Shown in pieces: positions 12,901-27,900 of a stretch of DNA of 64,000 nt. A model generated the notes under the pieces. That model worked only from the letters and a program-made list of their open reading frames with translations. It did not search any database and had not been told where the DNA came from. A program made the position numbers and the translations under genes. The first letter of the stretch is position 1. Every line of letters starts with the position of its first letter. The stretch is taken from assembly GCA_947359465.1 (NCBI GenBank), contig OX375876.1:61758998-61822997 (forward strand). The letters are read 5' to 3'. Source of the DNA: Metellina segmentata (taxonomy: Eukaryota; Arthropoda; Arachnida; Araneae; Tetragnathidae).

Positions 12901-15900
12901 CCTTTTTGAAAAGAATCCTTTGTGAGAAACTCATTAGTTTAACGGCAAACCTGGAGAACTTGGATTTTGAACTAGTTAGCGTACGTTGTTGTATATTTCG
13001 AAGGTAAAGCTACGGTTTCCTAAAAAAGCGGAGCTGTTATCTAGCGACCGTGAAACTTCATGATGCGGCGGAAAAGGTATAAATGAAATATTTTAAGTTG
13101 ATCAGCTTTTAATGTAAATGTTCTTTCAACTAGAAAAAAAGGTGATCGGTTATTTTGTCTTTTATGGCAACCTCGGTAAGCGGAAAGTTTAAATTTTCAT
13201 TTTGAATAATCTAGAAAGTACTTTAAAAATCCGTTAAATCTTCTTCTTTCTTTGGCGACTTTAGAAGTGCGCCAAGGCGGTGTCCACCGTTTTAAACATA
13301 GACTGCAGCTATTTTTTGCAACGGCAATTTTAAAATGATGCTTCTTTTAAGGGCAATATTTATGATTGAATAAGTTAAAATTAATACCTAGTATTATCCA
13401 GGAAACAATTTAAGTTTTATTTGATTTAAAGTTGATTTAATTAGAAAATAAGAATATTTACAGAAAAATATAGAGATATTAGAGATTTCAAAAAAAAAGT
13501 TATTTTATATTCGAAAATAAGTTGTAAATTTAAACTGAATTAAGTTATATTTTTTTTGCTCGGGGGTACAGCTTCAGTCTACATTTATAGCGGTGGTAAC
13601 GGCCTGCCCTTAGCGCACATAAGTCACCAAGGAAATAATTATTTCAAATGAACCAATGAAATCAAACGACAGTTTAACGGAATTTGAAAGAACTTTCTCG
13701 ATTAATCGAAATGAAATTCTTAAACTTTCCACTTGCTCAGGTTGTTTTAAAATCCGCAATAACCATTATGCAGATGGGTTGCCTTAACGTGTCATTACTC
13801 GCTACTAGAAGTGCGCCAAAAAAGCGCCAAGTCCGTTGCTACTGCTATAAACGTAGACTGAAGCTGTACCATTTTTATTTTTGGAGTCTACTTATTTTTT
13901 TCTCACAAAATTTGTGCTGTTTGATAAAAATAATATTTATTTGATTTATTCTTTTGTAACATAGCATTTTTTTCCCCTGTTAACTTCGTTTTTGTATCAA
14001 GGTTTTGTAAAAATTGCAGCTGTTAAAAAAATCTTAGCATGGGTGAGATGCTCAAAAATATTCATAAAAATAACATTTTCAACTTCATACAACTTATTTA
14101 TACTGTTTACAGAGTTGTCAAGATATTTTTTTCTTTTTTGCAATATTTGACTTTCCCCATAAAGGTGCCCCCTCCCCCTTTTCCAAAATCAAATTACATT
14201 GTTTAGAGTGGACTTTGTAGAGATTATAAAACTAAATAATTGGCAAAAATACATGCTTATCATAAACACATATTCTGTACTAGTGGTGCAGCCATGGGAG
14301 GTTATTGGTTAACCTCCCTACTTCCAAAGACAAATGTTATTGTTTTTAGTGGACTTTATAGGGTTCTACTAAAAATTTGCCAACCCCCCTCAGAAAAAAT
14401 TTCTAGCAGCACCATTGTTCTGTACACAAATATAGTATTCTCATTCAGCTATTTTTGTAGTTCAAAATAACGCTGCATATATTTTCCTCTTTTTTACATT
14501 TTGACTGTTTTCACCCCTGTTAGCAACTAATGAAAGGCCATATACTTTATCTATATAAGAAAGGAATGTGAAATGTTACAAAAGGGGATAAATTATTTTC
14601 ATATTGTTTGTCATCGCCATTGAAAAAGGGATGAAGATATTCTGAATTACATTTCGGTTTTATGGGGATTGGAGGAATATAACTTCTGTGGCATGAAGAC
14701 AGATTTTGTGGTTGCTATAAGAGGTCAAAAGTTTTATCATGACTGCTTAAATCGAAGAATAATTTGTATTTTATCTTGGTGCTTGGAATTTTACTCCAAC
14801 GTAAAATTGTATAATTTAAAAATTTTACTTAAAGCCTTATTCTCCCCATAAAACTGTTAACTATTTTTTAATGTCTTAAGTGAGGTCTTTGTTTTATTGT
14901 ACTTAAAAATTGTTAATAGCTCTACACAACGTATATTTATAAAATGTCAAATCCTTTACAACAAATTTCATTTTAGTGATTTTCAAATTTTACACATTTT
15001 ATATCACCTTTTTAATTCAAGCATTTATTAGTTTGTGATTCAAGCTTTTAGTTGAATTTGTATTGACTGTTTCCAGGGTTGAATGCTCTAGGTTTGCAAG
15101 GCATAGGTGGAGGTGGTGGACTAACTTTAAACTCAGGAAACCACACACCAGGTAATTTGTATATTAGTTGTGAATATTTCAGCATTTCATGTTTCACTTT
15201 AAGGTCAAAATTCAAGTATTGTGTTCTTTTAAATTAAAGGGCTACCTTGACTGAGTGGGTTTGCCCACTGCACTAGCAGCTTGCAGGTGGAAAAGGCTCT
15301 AACTAACTACCCTTGATGTATTTCTGAGTCAGAAGTCTCTTGTCTATTTAAACAACCAATCAGCAGTACCTAGCTACATCTGGCCCTTGCTTTGAAAAGA
15401 CCTAACCAACATTTTAATTAAATAATAAATGTTTAGAATGTAATTGAATGTTGATTCCAGAAAAAAATTGGGCATAGCCACATATTCGTATAATTGTTGT
15501 CAGGGATAATGAATGAGCCCACCTCTGCCACCATTTAATGTCGGGAAGATAGCATGTTTATTCGAGTCTGCTCCTAATTTACCTTGGAGATGAAGACTAT
15601 GTAGTCACTTTTCAGGTGATAAGAGTACGGTTGCATTTTATAATTGTAGATTAGCATTTTCGTTGCATGCATAAAAACAGAACACTTGTTACAAAAAAAT
15701 CAACCTTTATTACTAAACTAAGGACAACACTAAATTTACTCTTTTTCACTGAGTCTCCCATTCCCCTAAATTCAAATTGAGTTTTCGTCGCATTATATAT
15801 TATGATTACAGTTTGTGCATGCCTTATAAATATATCAATATACGATAATGTTTCCAAGTACACCAGTAGCAGTTGTATGCACAGCTAAAGTTTCATTTGC

Positions 15901-18900
15901 AGAACACTTGCATATGCTTATAATTATGTTGTCAAAAGGTAACATATTTTTCGTTTATCTTTCAATTTTTATTATTTTAAGAGTGTCACAATCAATTTAC
16001 TATACTTTTTTGCGGAATAACAATTATAAGCTTTTGAAACTACTGTAAAATAAGCAAAGTTAATCAAAAGGAAGAATAGGTGAAATTCCATTTAAATTAA
16101 ATATTACTGTTTTAGGCAATTTATTGGTGTTGAAACAACACCAATGGGTGTTTAAGGGTTAAGGGAGCACTGACCATATCAGCATTCAATGCATAAGCTT
16201 TATATAATGTTATCTACTGGGATTAAATGTTAAAGGCAATGATCTATCATGTGGGTATTTCAGTTTACCTAGTTCCCATCTTTTGTTATTTATTGGACAT
16301 TGTTGGGCCTATATATATATAGGTTTCCCAAATATGGCCTTTGTGCCATAAAACCCAACCAATCTTAGTTTTTATCCTGGTGAAATCACTAGTTTTTGTG
16401 GGGACACATTTAAGCTACTGGAAGTTGAAGATAGACTTCAGTGCACTACAGACAAATTAATTAAAATTATAGACAACCCTGCTTTATTTTTAGAAAGTTT
16501 TCGACATATAGATCATAGACAGCGTACCAGACTCAGAATTTATTGAATATAAAATGTGTAACAGGTTGTCACTAGGCATTGAGTTAATTTTTTAAATTAA
16601 AAAACTGTCTCGTGAAAGGAGTAAATTATCTTAAATTGTCGGGAAGAGATATAAAACTAGTAACTTTAATTATGAGGTTTAGTTTCAAAAGAGCTTATTC
16701 TAAATGCAAAATTTTGTGTTTCATTCTTCAGACAGACTTTTAAGTCAGCGGGTAAGTAATTGAATTTTCAGTGATACTGACTGCCGATTTTGTGTGGATT
16801 CACTGTTATAATTTAAAAAACAATATTGTGATCATAGGGGTGTGCTTTTAGATTTAAATTTGTAAAAATCAATAAACACTTGTCAGTCAATGTATCAAGA
16901 AAAGACTTGGAGTTGCAAAAGTTTATGTAAAGATTCATCGAGTCCAAGAATGTCTTTTTGTGATTTATTTTCGGACATCAAACAAACGGTACAACAACAC
17001 AACAAACGATAATATTACGGTGAGATACATAAATTCAAGTTTCAAGAAAAAGGAGGGAGCTCATCAAGAAAGCTCACACCCGAAGCCGTGCCATTCAGGA
17101 AGTCTTTTTAAATTGTTTTGAATCACATTACTTTACGAACGATCACGTGGTCTCGCCGAGAGTGTCAGGGGTACATGTCAGGTGTCATGAACAACACCCA
17201 CGTGGTACATTCCTATTCTCAACAGTTTATGCTACTGAAAAATTGAAGTAATAATAATCGTTATATTTCATACAGAAACATTTGCATTTTTGTAATGTAT
17301 TGACTAACCTTTGAAAAAGATCTTTATTGCAAATTAAATGTGGAGAAAATGGCTTCATTTTTTAATATATTAGATACTATACATCTTGAAAAATCTAAAA
17401 TGGTGAATTATCAGATGAACAACATTGTAAAATTAATTTAATAATTTGTTTCAAGAAATCAGGTAATAGTACATACAACATTTGTGTGATCAGAGCCTTG
17501 TAAACATGAGAAGCTCATGTTCCGAGGACAACATCACATACACATTAGTTTCTTGATAACTAAAATGCCATTACTTTATTAGTAAACCTAGGGTTCCAAA
17601 AAAAGATTTACCAGGATGTTAATAAATTTTGGTTCAAATAGTGTGTTTGATAAAGGTAAATAAGGTTGTAATTTGTACCTTTATCAAAATGTTCTTTGAT
17701 TTTAACTTATTTAGTTTGCAATTCCCTGCATTTTAAAGAAATTTTATGGAAATTTCTTTTAAAAGCATAAATTTATGAACATAATCTGGCATGAAGGTTA
17801 GTAATTAACCTTTTTTTTTGCTGATATGCTTAGGGAAAATACACAATTTTGTTTGGTTTAAGCAAAATCCATAGTCAGTTTTATCCTTGGGATTTTTTTT
17901 CTTCATCTTATAAAAAATATAACGGAAAATGCAATCCTACACCATCCAAATTGTGAGGGTTATATGATGGGCCAGGGATGTTCTATATGGGAGAAATATG
18001 GGTACAAGTGAACAGGTTGTAGGTTTTAAAACTAGCTCTTTGAAATTTACATTCAAAGCAAAATTTCTGAGCAGTTTCTTTACCTGCACTGTTTATTATA
18101 GGTATAAGGGACTTAGTTTGAACAAATCTAAATAGGACATTACTTTTTCAATTATTCTGCCTTAAATGTTGATTCATTTCTCTTTCAGTCATACTTACAA
18201 AATTTCTTATTTTAATTTTAAATATGAAATGTTATGCATTATAAGTGTTAAAATAATCGAAAATTTTCCCCTCCTTTGTAGACGTAAATGCTGCCAACAT
18301 ACAAAGTTTAGCTGCTCTAGCTGGCTTAACATCAAACAATCCAGGTAAATATTCTGTTAGTTTACTTTATTGGATTGTCTTTTGTTTCCATTACAATATC
18401 TCATGTTAGATTTCAGGTGGTGGGTTTATTTTCTTTTGGTCAAAATGTTTTTGGATTTGTATGTGGAATTTTCTTAATTGCAATTTAACCTAAAATTATT
18501 TCTGATACTTTCAGTTTTGCATAGAGCACAAATTTTTCTTCCACCTTTAAAAAAAATCTGTAAATTACAAGTTTGATTTTTAGTTGTTCAATTGGAAAAA
18601 AACTTTAGTTGTGGGCTGGTAAAACAACTGAACTTGTTTTGAAATCATTTGTGTTCTAGTTAAGTTGTGAAGATTTATGAATATTTTCTGCTTTTAGTTG
18701 GCATCAACTCAATGATGATGCAAAACTTAACAGCTCTAGCAGCAGCTAGCAGTGGTAGTGGTTCAGCTGGAATGCATGGTCTTACTGCAGCAGGTATTTG
18801 TGAGTTATTATTTTAGTTTGCTTCTAATTAGATTTATCATCCAACTTTTCCTTATTTGTAATTTCTGGTATCAGATAGTAAAAAAGTAGTATCCATTCAA

Positions 18901-21900
18901 ACATTGCATAAGTAATGTTTGACTCATCTTAACTTTGATCCTTTGTCTTAGTTTTGAATTATAACTTCAAACTTGTATTGTTACTGGCTTGTTTATGTCA
19001 TGATGTATGCATCCATTGCACATCACATAACATGTCTTGAAAAAGTAAACTAGTCCAAAACATACGTTAGCAGTTTATGCCCTTTATTCTAATGTATATT
19101 TTAGGTAAATTAATCCTTAAAGTTTAATTGAAGTATTCTACATTGTCCACTGATGATCAATAAAACAAATAAGACTGTTTTACCTTGGGAAGAATGCTAT
19201 TAAGTATGTAAATATTGCAGTTGGTGCTCATATTTACATTTAAATGTTATATTCAACCTTTTTATGCACTTCCTGATACTGAAGCCCTTCAACAAGTTTT
19301 TGGGTACCCATCATAAATTTCTTATGTTATGCATGTAATGCTATCTGGAATTGTCTTTTACTTTATGGTATAAGTGAAATTCAGGTATGATTTCTGATTT
19401 ACTTAACATATGTGATTATCATTTCAATGCTCATGTTAAGTAAGCACAATTTACCAATTCTTGAGCAAGTGGAGAATTCTTTATGCAGCAACTTTTTAGT
19501 ACTGTAACATGTTTCTGATTGTTGATGGAACCGATGAAAATCTGCATCGCATTAAGAATCTAATCAATGACCATTTGGCGATCTTTAGCAGCTGTAACTC
19601 TGGTTCGTCATTTTACTATCAAAACCTCGCAAGTTTTTATTTACCTTGTTTTTTATGGTACCTGAAAATTTTTTATTTGAGTTTGCCAAATGCCTACTGA
19701 AGCATGTTGATCTTTTGCAGATACTACATCATTAACAAATTTCTTCAGCCTATTCAAAAGCTTACAGGGTGCAAAGCATCTTCCTTATTGACTACTTGAA
19801 TCATTTTATGCATTTCCAAGGTGATTTTATTTAAACTCACACAAAAGTTTAGTTTCTTGGTTCCTGATTCACTATTGGATTACAGAAATGTGTCCTAACT
19901 CTACACTGTTATAATTGTTGCCCTAAATGTGAAATTGCGTGGATTTAGACAGGCAAGTGCATTTTTCGTGGGTGGTTTTGTTTGGAAACTGCTGCGACAG
20001 CTGTGTTACATATTTCACTGATATTTGTGAGGCAGAAATCGGTGTTGACAAATGGCACACACCCTACAAGATTATTTGCCAATTTGGTTGCTAGGTTTGC
20101 ATTTGCTTATTTTTAGCTAGGAGCTGCAAAATGTTGATAAAACTACTTAACAGTTCATACTGTTTCTATGAAATTTTCAGCATAATTCAAAAAGCAATGA
20201 GAAATCTCAGATAGAAATTTGATCAGAAAACAACGGGTTTAGAGATCGGAAACTACTTGTGACAACATGGTTGAAGTGTAAACTTTTGCCTGTGCACTTT
20301 ACTGGAAATAAGAATTAGCGCAAGTTGTGCCATAAAAAGTAAATTTGAAAAATGTGAACACAATGTTTTTAAAAATTGTAACTAATTTTATTTCATTTTG
20401 AAGTATAAAATGTGTGTATCGATGTTTATATTCATAAATATACTGAAATAAAGGATAAAATATGAGTAATATGATCAATAAATATTATCAATTAAGAAAC
20501 TGTCCCTGGCTAGCACCAGTCTTGTTTTGAATAATCCTCATAGCAATCAGCCCTATTTAAAAGTTTCCTCCTTAAAACATCAGTATTAAGATTCTGCCTT
20601 TTCAGGTAACATGTCTGGAAGCACATCTAGTGCTAGTTCGCCTATGAGTGGAGTTGGTTCTGTTAGTCCAGTTACAAGTATGGCTTTGGGTTTGAATAAC
20701 ACATCAATTTCAAACATGGGAACATTCACAGGTGTCAATGGGTATGTATCTTTTGTTCGGTTTTTCTGTTTGTTCCAAATAAATTGTAATATTTTATGCA
20801 AAACTTACATATCCACAAATATGTATCAAATTCATCTTATAATGTAACATGTTTGAGGATTTTGTTTTAATTTATTCAAGTTAATAAATGCTTTTGTGCT
20901 GATAACTGAAAAGAACAGAACTACCAAAACATCATAAAAGTAATTATCTAACTGGTCTTGACTGTTTGATCTCTCAATGAAGATTGCTTCACTTACAGCA
21001 AAGCAGCATGTCTCAAACATATTTATTTAAACATGTTACTCAAATTGATGTATAGGTCAAAATAGTTAACGGATGCCAAATTTCCATTAAATATCATCAA
21101 ATTGGGAGCACTACTTCAGCCAAGCATACAAATCAGCCTTGTGCTTACTTTTTCTACTATGAACCAATATTTTCATGATATTTTATGTATGACCTCAACA
21201 TGTGTGGTTGCAATCATCTTTGCCAAAATTATGTCCTCCAAGTGCAGCTAAATTTTGTAACCAAATTTGTAATTTGGAGGAAATTTTGAAAACATTTACC
21301 AGTTTTAAAAAAAGCTATCAAAAATTTTCCCCTCTTTTTTAAAATTCTGAGTGGGAGTTTATGTTTGGGATTGTGTTAAAATATTTTCTAAACTCGGTTA
21401 CACTGAAATAGCATGTGACATAGGCCTGTTTCTGTGCAGAAAATATATCAGTATGCTTGTGTATTTCAGCCAATTTTGCGCCACAGTACAGATGTTAGAC
21501 TGATGTGTGTCTTACCTGGCTTTCTCTCAAAATTACCAATTATCTCCCATACCAAATTTTCTTATTTTCACCTATTTTAAGTAAAATCTCTAAAAATCAT
21601 TGCAATTGACTGGTACAGTACACACATTTCACTTAGAAATGAAGTAAATGAAAAAATAGATTATTAATTTTTTCAGATGTATCATTTCTCCAAAAAATGA
21701 AGTTAGTTTTACTCCTTTAAGAACAACGTAAAGATACAATTACTTAGATATAAACATGTGTTTACTCTTGACCTTTTGCCAGTGTACTGCACCAGGGTAA
21801 ACTTGAAGGTTCTTTCCTATTGTTCCTGATTTACCAGAAAACTGCTCTTGACCTATTACTGTCAAATTCTGCAGGTAGTATGGGGTGATTTATGGCCAAC

Positions 21901-24900
21901 CACTTGCTGCAAGAATATGTCCCATTTGAAATCGTTAAATCTATAAAAATACTAGCCGCTGTGTGGCTAGCATGGCGTTGCCAGTGCTGTACTTTGTGGG
22001 GTTAGGTGTGTCCATAGTGAACGTTTGCCAACCAACTGTGTTTGCTACGCATTCCCATTTGGTTTGCTTCGCAAACCAACACCACGGACAACGCTGTGAT
22101 GGCCTTGTCATTGTGAAATACGGCGAAATTGGAATTCCGGAGAGATCCAATTGGTGTTACGTCAAAATCTATTGGAGGGTGGGGTGCCAGCTAAGGTGTT
22201 ATCTTATCATTTAACCGTGGTTCAAAATTATGCGTATTGTCCATGTATCTTTTCCTTATTGAATTTAACTCCAACCCTTGTTATTAGGTACTGAACATTT
22301 AAAAAATTGTCAGTTTGTTTCACGGAATAAAGTTTAGTTTTGTTAATTTTGAGTACATCTATACATGAAAAAATTTACAATTAATCTTTTCTGTGGTCCC
22401 CTAACATAATAAAGATGATATTGTATGAAATTTGTCATGATAAAGTCATTTCAAAAGATTTTAGCATGTTTCCTACCATGTGGCAGAAATATTTACTGTT
22501 TTCATGTATGGCCATGTACTTTTGAGATGTAGAGAACCTAAGCAATTACAAGTAATGTTGCAGATCCAATAAGTTCCAGAATCTTGCCTGTGTATTTGAA
22601 ATCTAGTGTACTGATGTGAGAGTTGATCTTGATGCTTAACTGAAAATGCATTTTCCTGAATTCATAAATGCCAATTATTGTGTATTTTCACCTTCAATTA
22701 CAGCAATGCTGTTAATAGTGAAATTTGCAGAAAATTGGATTGCAGGGAGGAATGCTGTGGTTACTGTTGCCGATCTATGGCCCTTTTTTCTCACAAGTGC
22801 TCCTAGTTTGTGCCTTTTCCATTGCCACAGCTTTCACTTGATTTTCCAAAATTCAAGCTTGATGAGGAAAATCTTGGCTAGTGAGGATTGAGGATAAAAT
22901 TAAAAAGCTCTCAAAAACCAATGACTAGTGCTGACTTTGTTAGGATGGAAATTCTATGAAACTACTATTTTAACTTGGAAAATGTCAATCTTTATGCGTC
23001 CTTTTCCATGCAAATGATTATTTTCCCAGTTGCTGTATATATCCAGAGCCAATGTGCCAATAAACTTAAACTAAACATTGCCCTATTTTGTATTTATTCT
23101 GAGTAAAAAAAAAAACTTATTTTTTTAAGCTTATCCTATTTTTTGATGAATTAATTTTTAGGCGTCTCATCACTGATCCAGACAGCCTTGGGTTGATATC
23201 TCTGAATATATGAAAGCCTGAGCTAATTCTTTAACCAACATTATATTGCTGCAATCTGGGAATTTTTGGCACTTCCGACATATATGTGGCCACTACTCTG
23301 ATTACAAACATTAAATTGACAAATCATAAGCTTAACTTTAAAGCTTTTTGAATAATTTGCTTTAGTTAAGTATATAATCCTGGTGAAACAATAAGTGTGG
23401 GCAGTCCAAGGACATGACAAATCACATTCAGTAGCCAAATTTTTTTTCATCCATTATATTAAGGTTTATGTAACAACAAAAATTGTTGAAATGCCTTTTT
23501 AAAAATTATAAATTTGAAAATGACACTTGTGTATTTCTATTATAGAAAAAAAATGTTCTTTATTCTTTTCCTTTCTCTTTTAGAATTGGGAATATGACAA
23601 ATTTAGGTGCAAATGGATCAAACCTAGACGCTCTCACCCAAGCATACAGTGGTATGCAAGGAATGCAAACTTTTGCAAGTGAGATATTCTACTACTACTG
23701 ATGTAGTGCATACTCTGTACAGTTTCACCTTGTAAATTGCTAGCACGATAGAGGTTGCTTTTATAAATAGTGTTTTGTGCTTAACTTTCAACAAAAAAGA
23801 TGGAAAGTTTTTATATCCAAGGCTGTAAAAATATTTTTGGAAAATAAAATTCAATATGTACAAAATAGATGAAGAATTTGTTTTTTAAAATTTTATTTTA
23901 TTGATGTACATTCACCTATATCGGAAAAAATAGCGAAGTGTTTCTTAGATCCTTACCATAACCGAGTTCAGAATCTAAAATAGTTTTATTTTGTTGTGTA
24001 TGGTTCTAAATTATCTACTCCATGAAATTTAGTGTGAATACATTCAGACCTCTTGAGGGTATTTAGCCTTATCAGCTGTCGATGATGAACATTGATACAA
24101 TTGTCCCATTTTTGTGAACAGTTGGCGTATGATTTTTACGAGTTTAATGAGTAAACTCTGCTAGTTCTTATGAAGCTTTTTAAGACTGGAAGATCATCTG
24201 ACCGTGGCTCAAAATTATGAAGTGTTGCGCTAGTACGACATTAATTAAAAATTACCAATTGTGACTGGAAGATGTTTATTTCTATTTTTGCAAACTTTTT
24301 AAATGTTTGCCATGTATAAAGAACTTGGATACCATGTATCCTTACCTAAACACATTGACTCATGCCTTCATGCTTCATGAGAAGTGGAAATTGTGACACC
24401 TTGTGGAAATTTCAGTTTTGTAAAATGTCGATCTTTTGCAAAATATGCTGTTTAGGACTGTAGAAAAATTTCTGTGCTACAAGACTTCCTGAATTTTTGT
24501 ATTAGAATGTGAAATCTCTAATATTAAATTAACAGTTTTGTATTCAAAAGATTTCTACTGTACAAATATTCTTTAAGATCAGAGAGATTGTATTATTTTT
24601 TCTATTTAACAATTCCAGTTATATTCCTTATCTTGAATATCTTCTTTTTCTAGAAGTATGTTTACTTTGCTGATTTGCTTTATACTTTTTAAATTTTGTG
24701 TGCACATTTTATTTTTTCCTTCAATTTTAGTTTATAAAATTATAATTTTTGTGCTTACAGATAACTATTTTGTTAAATGCTTTTGAAATCTATATTTATT
24801 TTTAACACAAATTAAATATTTTTTAGTATGTTAGAGGAATTTGTGAAGTAAATATGGATATAATTTTAAAAGGAACTGTGGCTTTCCATCTTTTTGTTCC

Positions 24901-27900
24901 AGTTGGTTTAACTGTTTAAACTGTCACTTCTGCAAAAAATCTTAAGATCCAAGTTCTATTTTGCTGATGACTTTTTGAAAGTGTATTTTCAAAAGAATTT
25001 TTAGTTAAATTATATTAAAATGTACTAATTACTAGTATATTGGTTGCTTAAAACTATTCTCTGCTTTGCAATAAACAGGCCAAAGAAACCTCCTGCATTT
25101 GCTATTTATAAAAATTTTGTTTTAATAAACTTCAAACATTAGTTTCAGTGATGGAATAAAAATAATGTATGGAAAAGATATTAAACATTTTTTCAGTACT
25201 ACATTTGCAATCAAAGACAAATTTCCAACATTATTTTTAAACTAAAACAACTGATTTACAAAAAATTTGAAACAAGAAAATTTATTTTCATTGGCTTGTA
25301 GTCATGATTATTCAGAGATTCAAGTTTTTTAATGTTCTCTATCTGCAGGTTATACTAAGCATTTTATAACATTGCTAATAAAATATTTTAAAGGATTACA
25401 TCCTCAAGTATCCAACATTGTTTTATTGGATTAAAATCAGGGCAAATTTAAAAATCTTGGCAGTCTAAAAGTTTTATTCTCTATTTTAGACACTTGAGAA
25501 CTTCCTAATAGATTCTCTCAAACTGGAAAAGTATCAGTTCTGGCAGATCTTGCCAGTTGTACTACGTGTCATCCAAACTAAATGTTTCTCTTGGTGTTCT
25601 CAATGTCATGTAGTTAGCAGATCTGTGGCCCACACATTTCGATCACTTAACCTGAACTTGTGAAACCATCAATTTTACTCCTGTATTTACTTATCTGGAT
25701 TTGAATGCATGACCGTATGCTATAAAAATTTACTTTCTTTTTTATATGTATATTGTAATGCTTGTTGCATTTTAAATTTAGCTGTTCTTTGCCTTCAAAC
25801 TTATTGCAACAGTTTTGTAAAACTTGTGCCCTCTGCATATCAAGCATGAAAATCCTTTTTTGGTCCTTAATTTCTTAAGTGTTTGCCCTGTGAAGTAACT
25901 AATTCAGAGTCCTATGGAGTTCAAGTACAGGGACTAGAGCTAATTTAATTGTTCATACTTAAATAAAATTACATGCTTCAATTTAACATCAAATAGTGAA
26001 TAACTCATACCAAATCCAAGATATAGATGTTGATCATTAACAGTGAAAATTAAAATACAAATACAAAATGTGGAACATTTTAAAATTATATTTAAATTTG
26101 CAATTAGTAATAACATTAGTTATGAGAACGAGTTAGAATTGAGGTGGTTTCATTTTTTTTAATGCATAGCAAATGATATTTAATCGAAATGTAAACTGGC
26201 AGGTTTTTCTTTTGTCCTTGTGTAAAAGTAGTTCACCTTTTCGTAGCACTTGGAGATTTTATTGTTGACGCAAAAAATTTGGACTACCTGTGTGCCAAAT
26301 TTCATTATTGTAAGTGCCATAGATTCGCCAGGACAGTACACACAGACAAACTTCATTTTTATAATAGTAGGTATTAACAACAGTGAAACATGACATTAAT
26401 ATTTATTTTCAAAGTATACATATTGAAACTATTAATATACCTATACATTAGGAATGCCTCTCACATTGCTGGAATTTTTGTTACATTGAATAAAAATTAT
26501 ACCAAGTACACTGCTATGTGTCATATCTGAATTATGTTCAAAAACACGACTAATCACTATACACAAGTTTGTTGTGTAGTATTTAGCGCCATTCATAACT
26601 TGAATGCCATTTAAATAGCTTGTGTGATAATAGCTGTATTTAACTAAGTTTGGCCTTATCAATGTTGATGTGTTGTCAAAAATAAACTGACCCTCAAGTT
26701 CTTTTTTAAATACATTGAAAAATGTAAATTTTAATATCCCAATTTTAATAATTTTTTAGAAATTTATTTAAACTAAATAGATACATGCTTTAAAGCAAGT
26801 TCAAAGTAGGCAGCAGACGCTACCTTCTTTTTGCATCTAAAATTTGTTTACTAAAAAATACGGGAAATGGTTCAAGTTAATTCGTTCAGCTTTTATTTTG
26901 TTTTAGAATGACATTTTTAGTCAACAATAAAATAGTACTGATGAAATTTGTGTAGTGTATATTCCCAAATGCCCGAATACAGCTCGTAAAATTCAATTGG
27001 AATATAGGCAGGGAATTCCCCATCCTCCACCCACATGATTAGTAGTAGCCTGTTGTGTTGTTCCAGTGTGTCTAAAGAGTGAGGTTTGTTTGCTCAATAT
27101 GAGAACTAGTAAGAAGTGATGATTATTTATTTTCTCTACTGTAGTGTATTAAGGGAAATGCCATGCTAAATAAAATATGTGGTTGACTGATATTGTTTGA
27201 TAGAAACAAAATAAAATTTTAAGTGGTTCTTGTTCCAGTTTAAATGATACTTAGCAAATAAATTTATCTTGACTAGTTCTATAAATTACCTTTAAAATAT
27301 CGTTAATAGTTTTATGGTAATTCTACAGTATGAAGTGATTTCAGTAGAAATTTGGATCAAGAACACAGGATATAATCCATGTAATTTAAAATAACTTAGC
27401 TTCTAATTTTTAGCAAAAATGTATTTAGCCTTTTGTACTCAATATGTATGGTCTAAAAACCTTGAGTTTATAATCTAAGAAAACAGGTTATATTAAGTAA
27501 TGTTTATATTAATCCTAAACAAATGAAAATCACGCAACTCTTTCCCCATTTCTTTGTGTTATTTTCTTATAATTATGCATTAAGAGTAGAATATAGTATT
27601 AAGTAAACAATTATTACTATGAAATATGAAAACATCTACTTTAATACCCTATGTAGAACAGTATTTATTTTGAGTTCATAAATTACAAGGTTATTGGTTT
27701 TCAATGTATTCCAATACTGTCCAGGAAGAATTTTCCAAATTAATATATCTGTTCACTGTTAAAAGTTTTACTCTAAATTCAAGCAAATATTTTCTCAGAA
27801 TTCTACAAAAGCTCAGTCTTTAATATAACGTTTTTTTTTTTTTTTTTTTTAATTTTACAAGCTTGTTATTGAGAATTCCAAAGTTCTCTCCCTAAATTTT

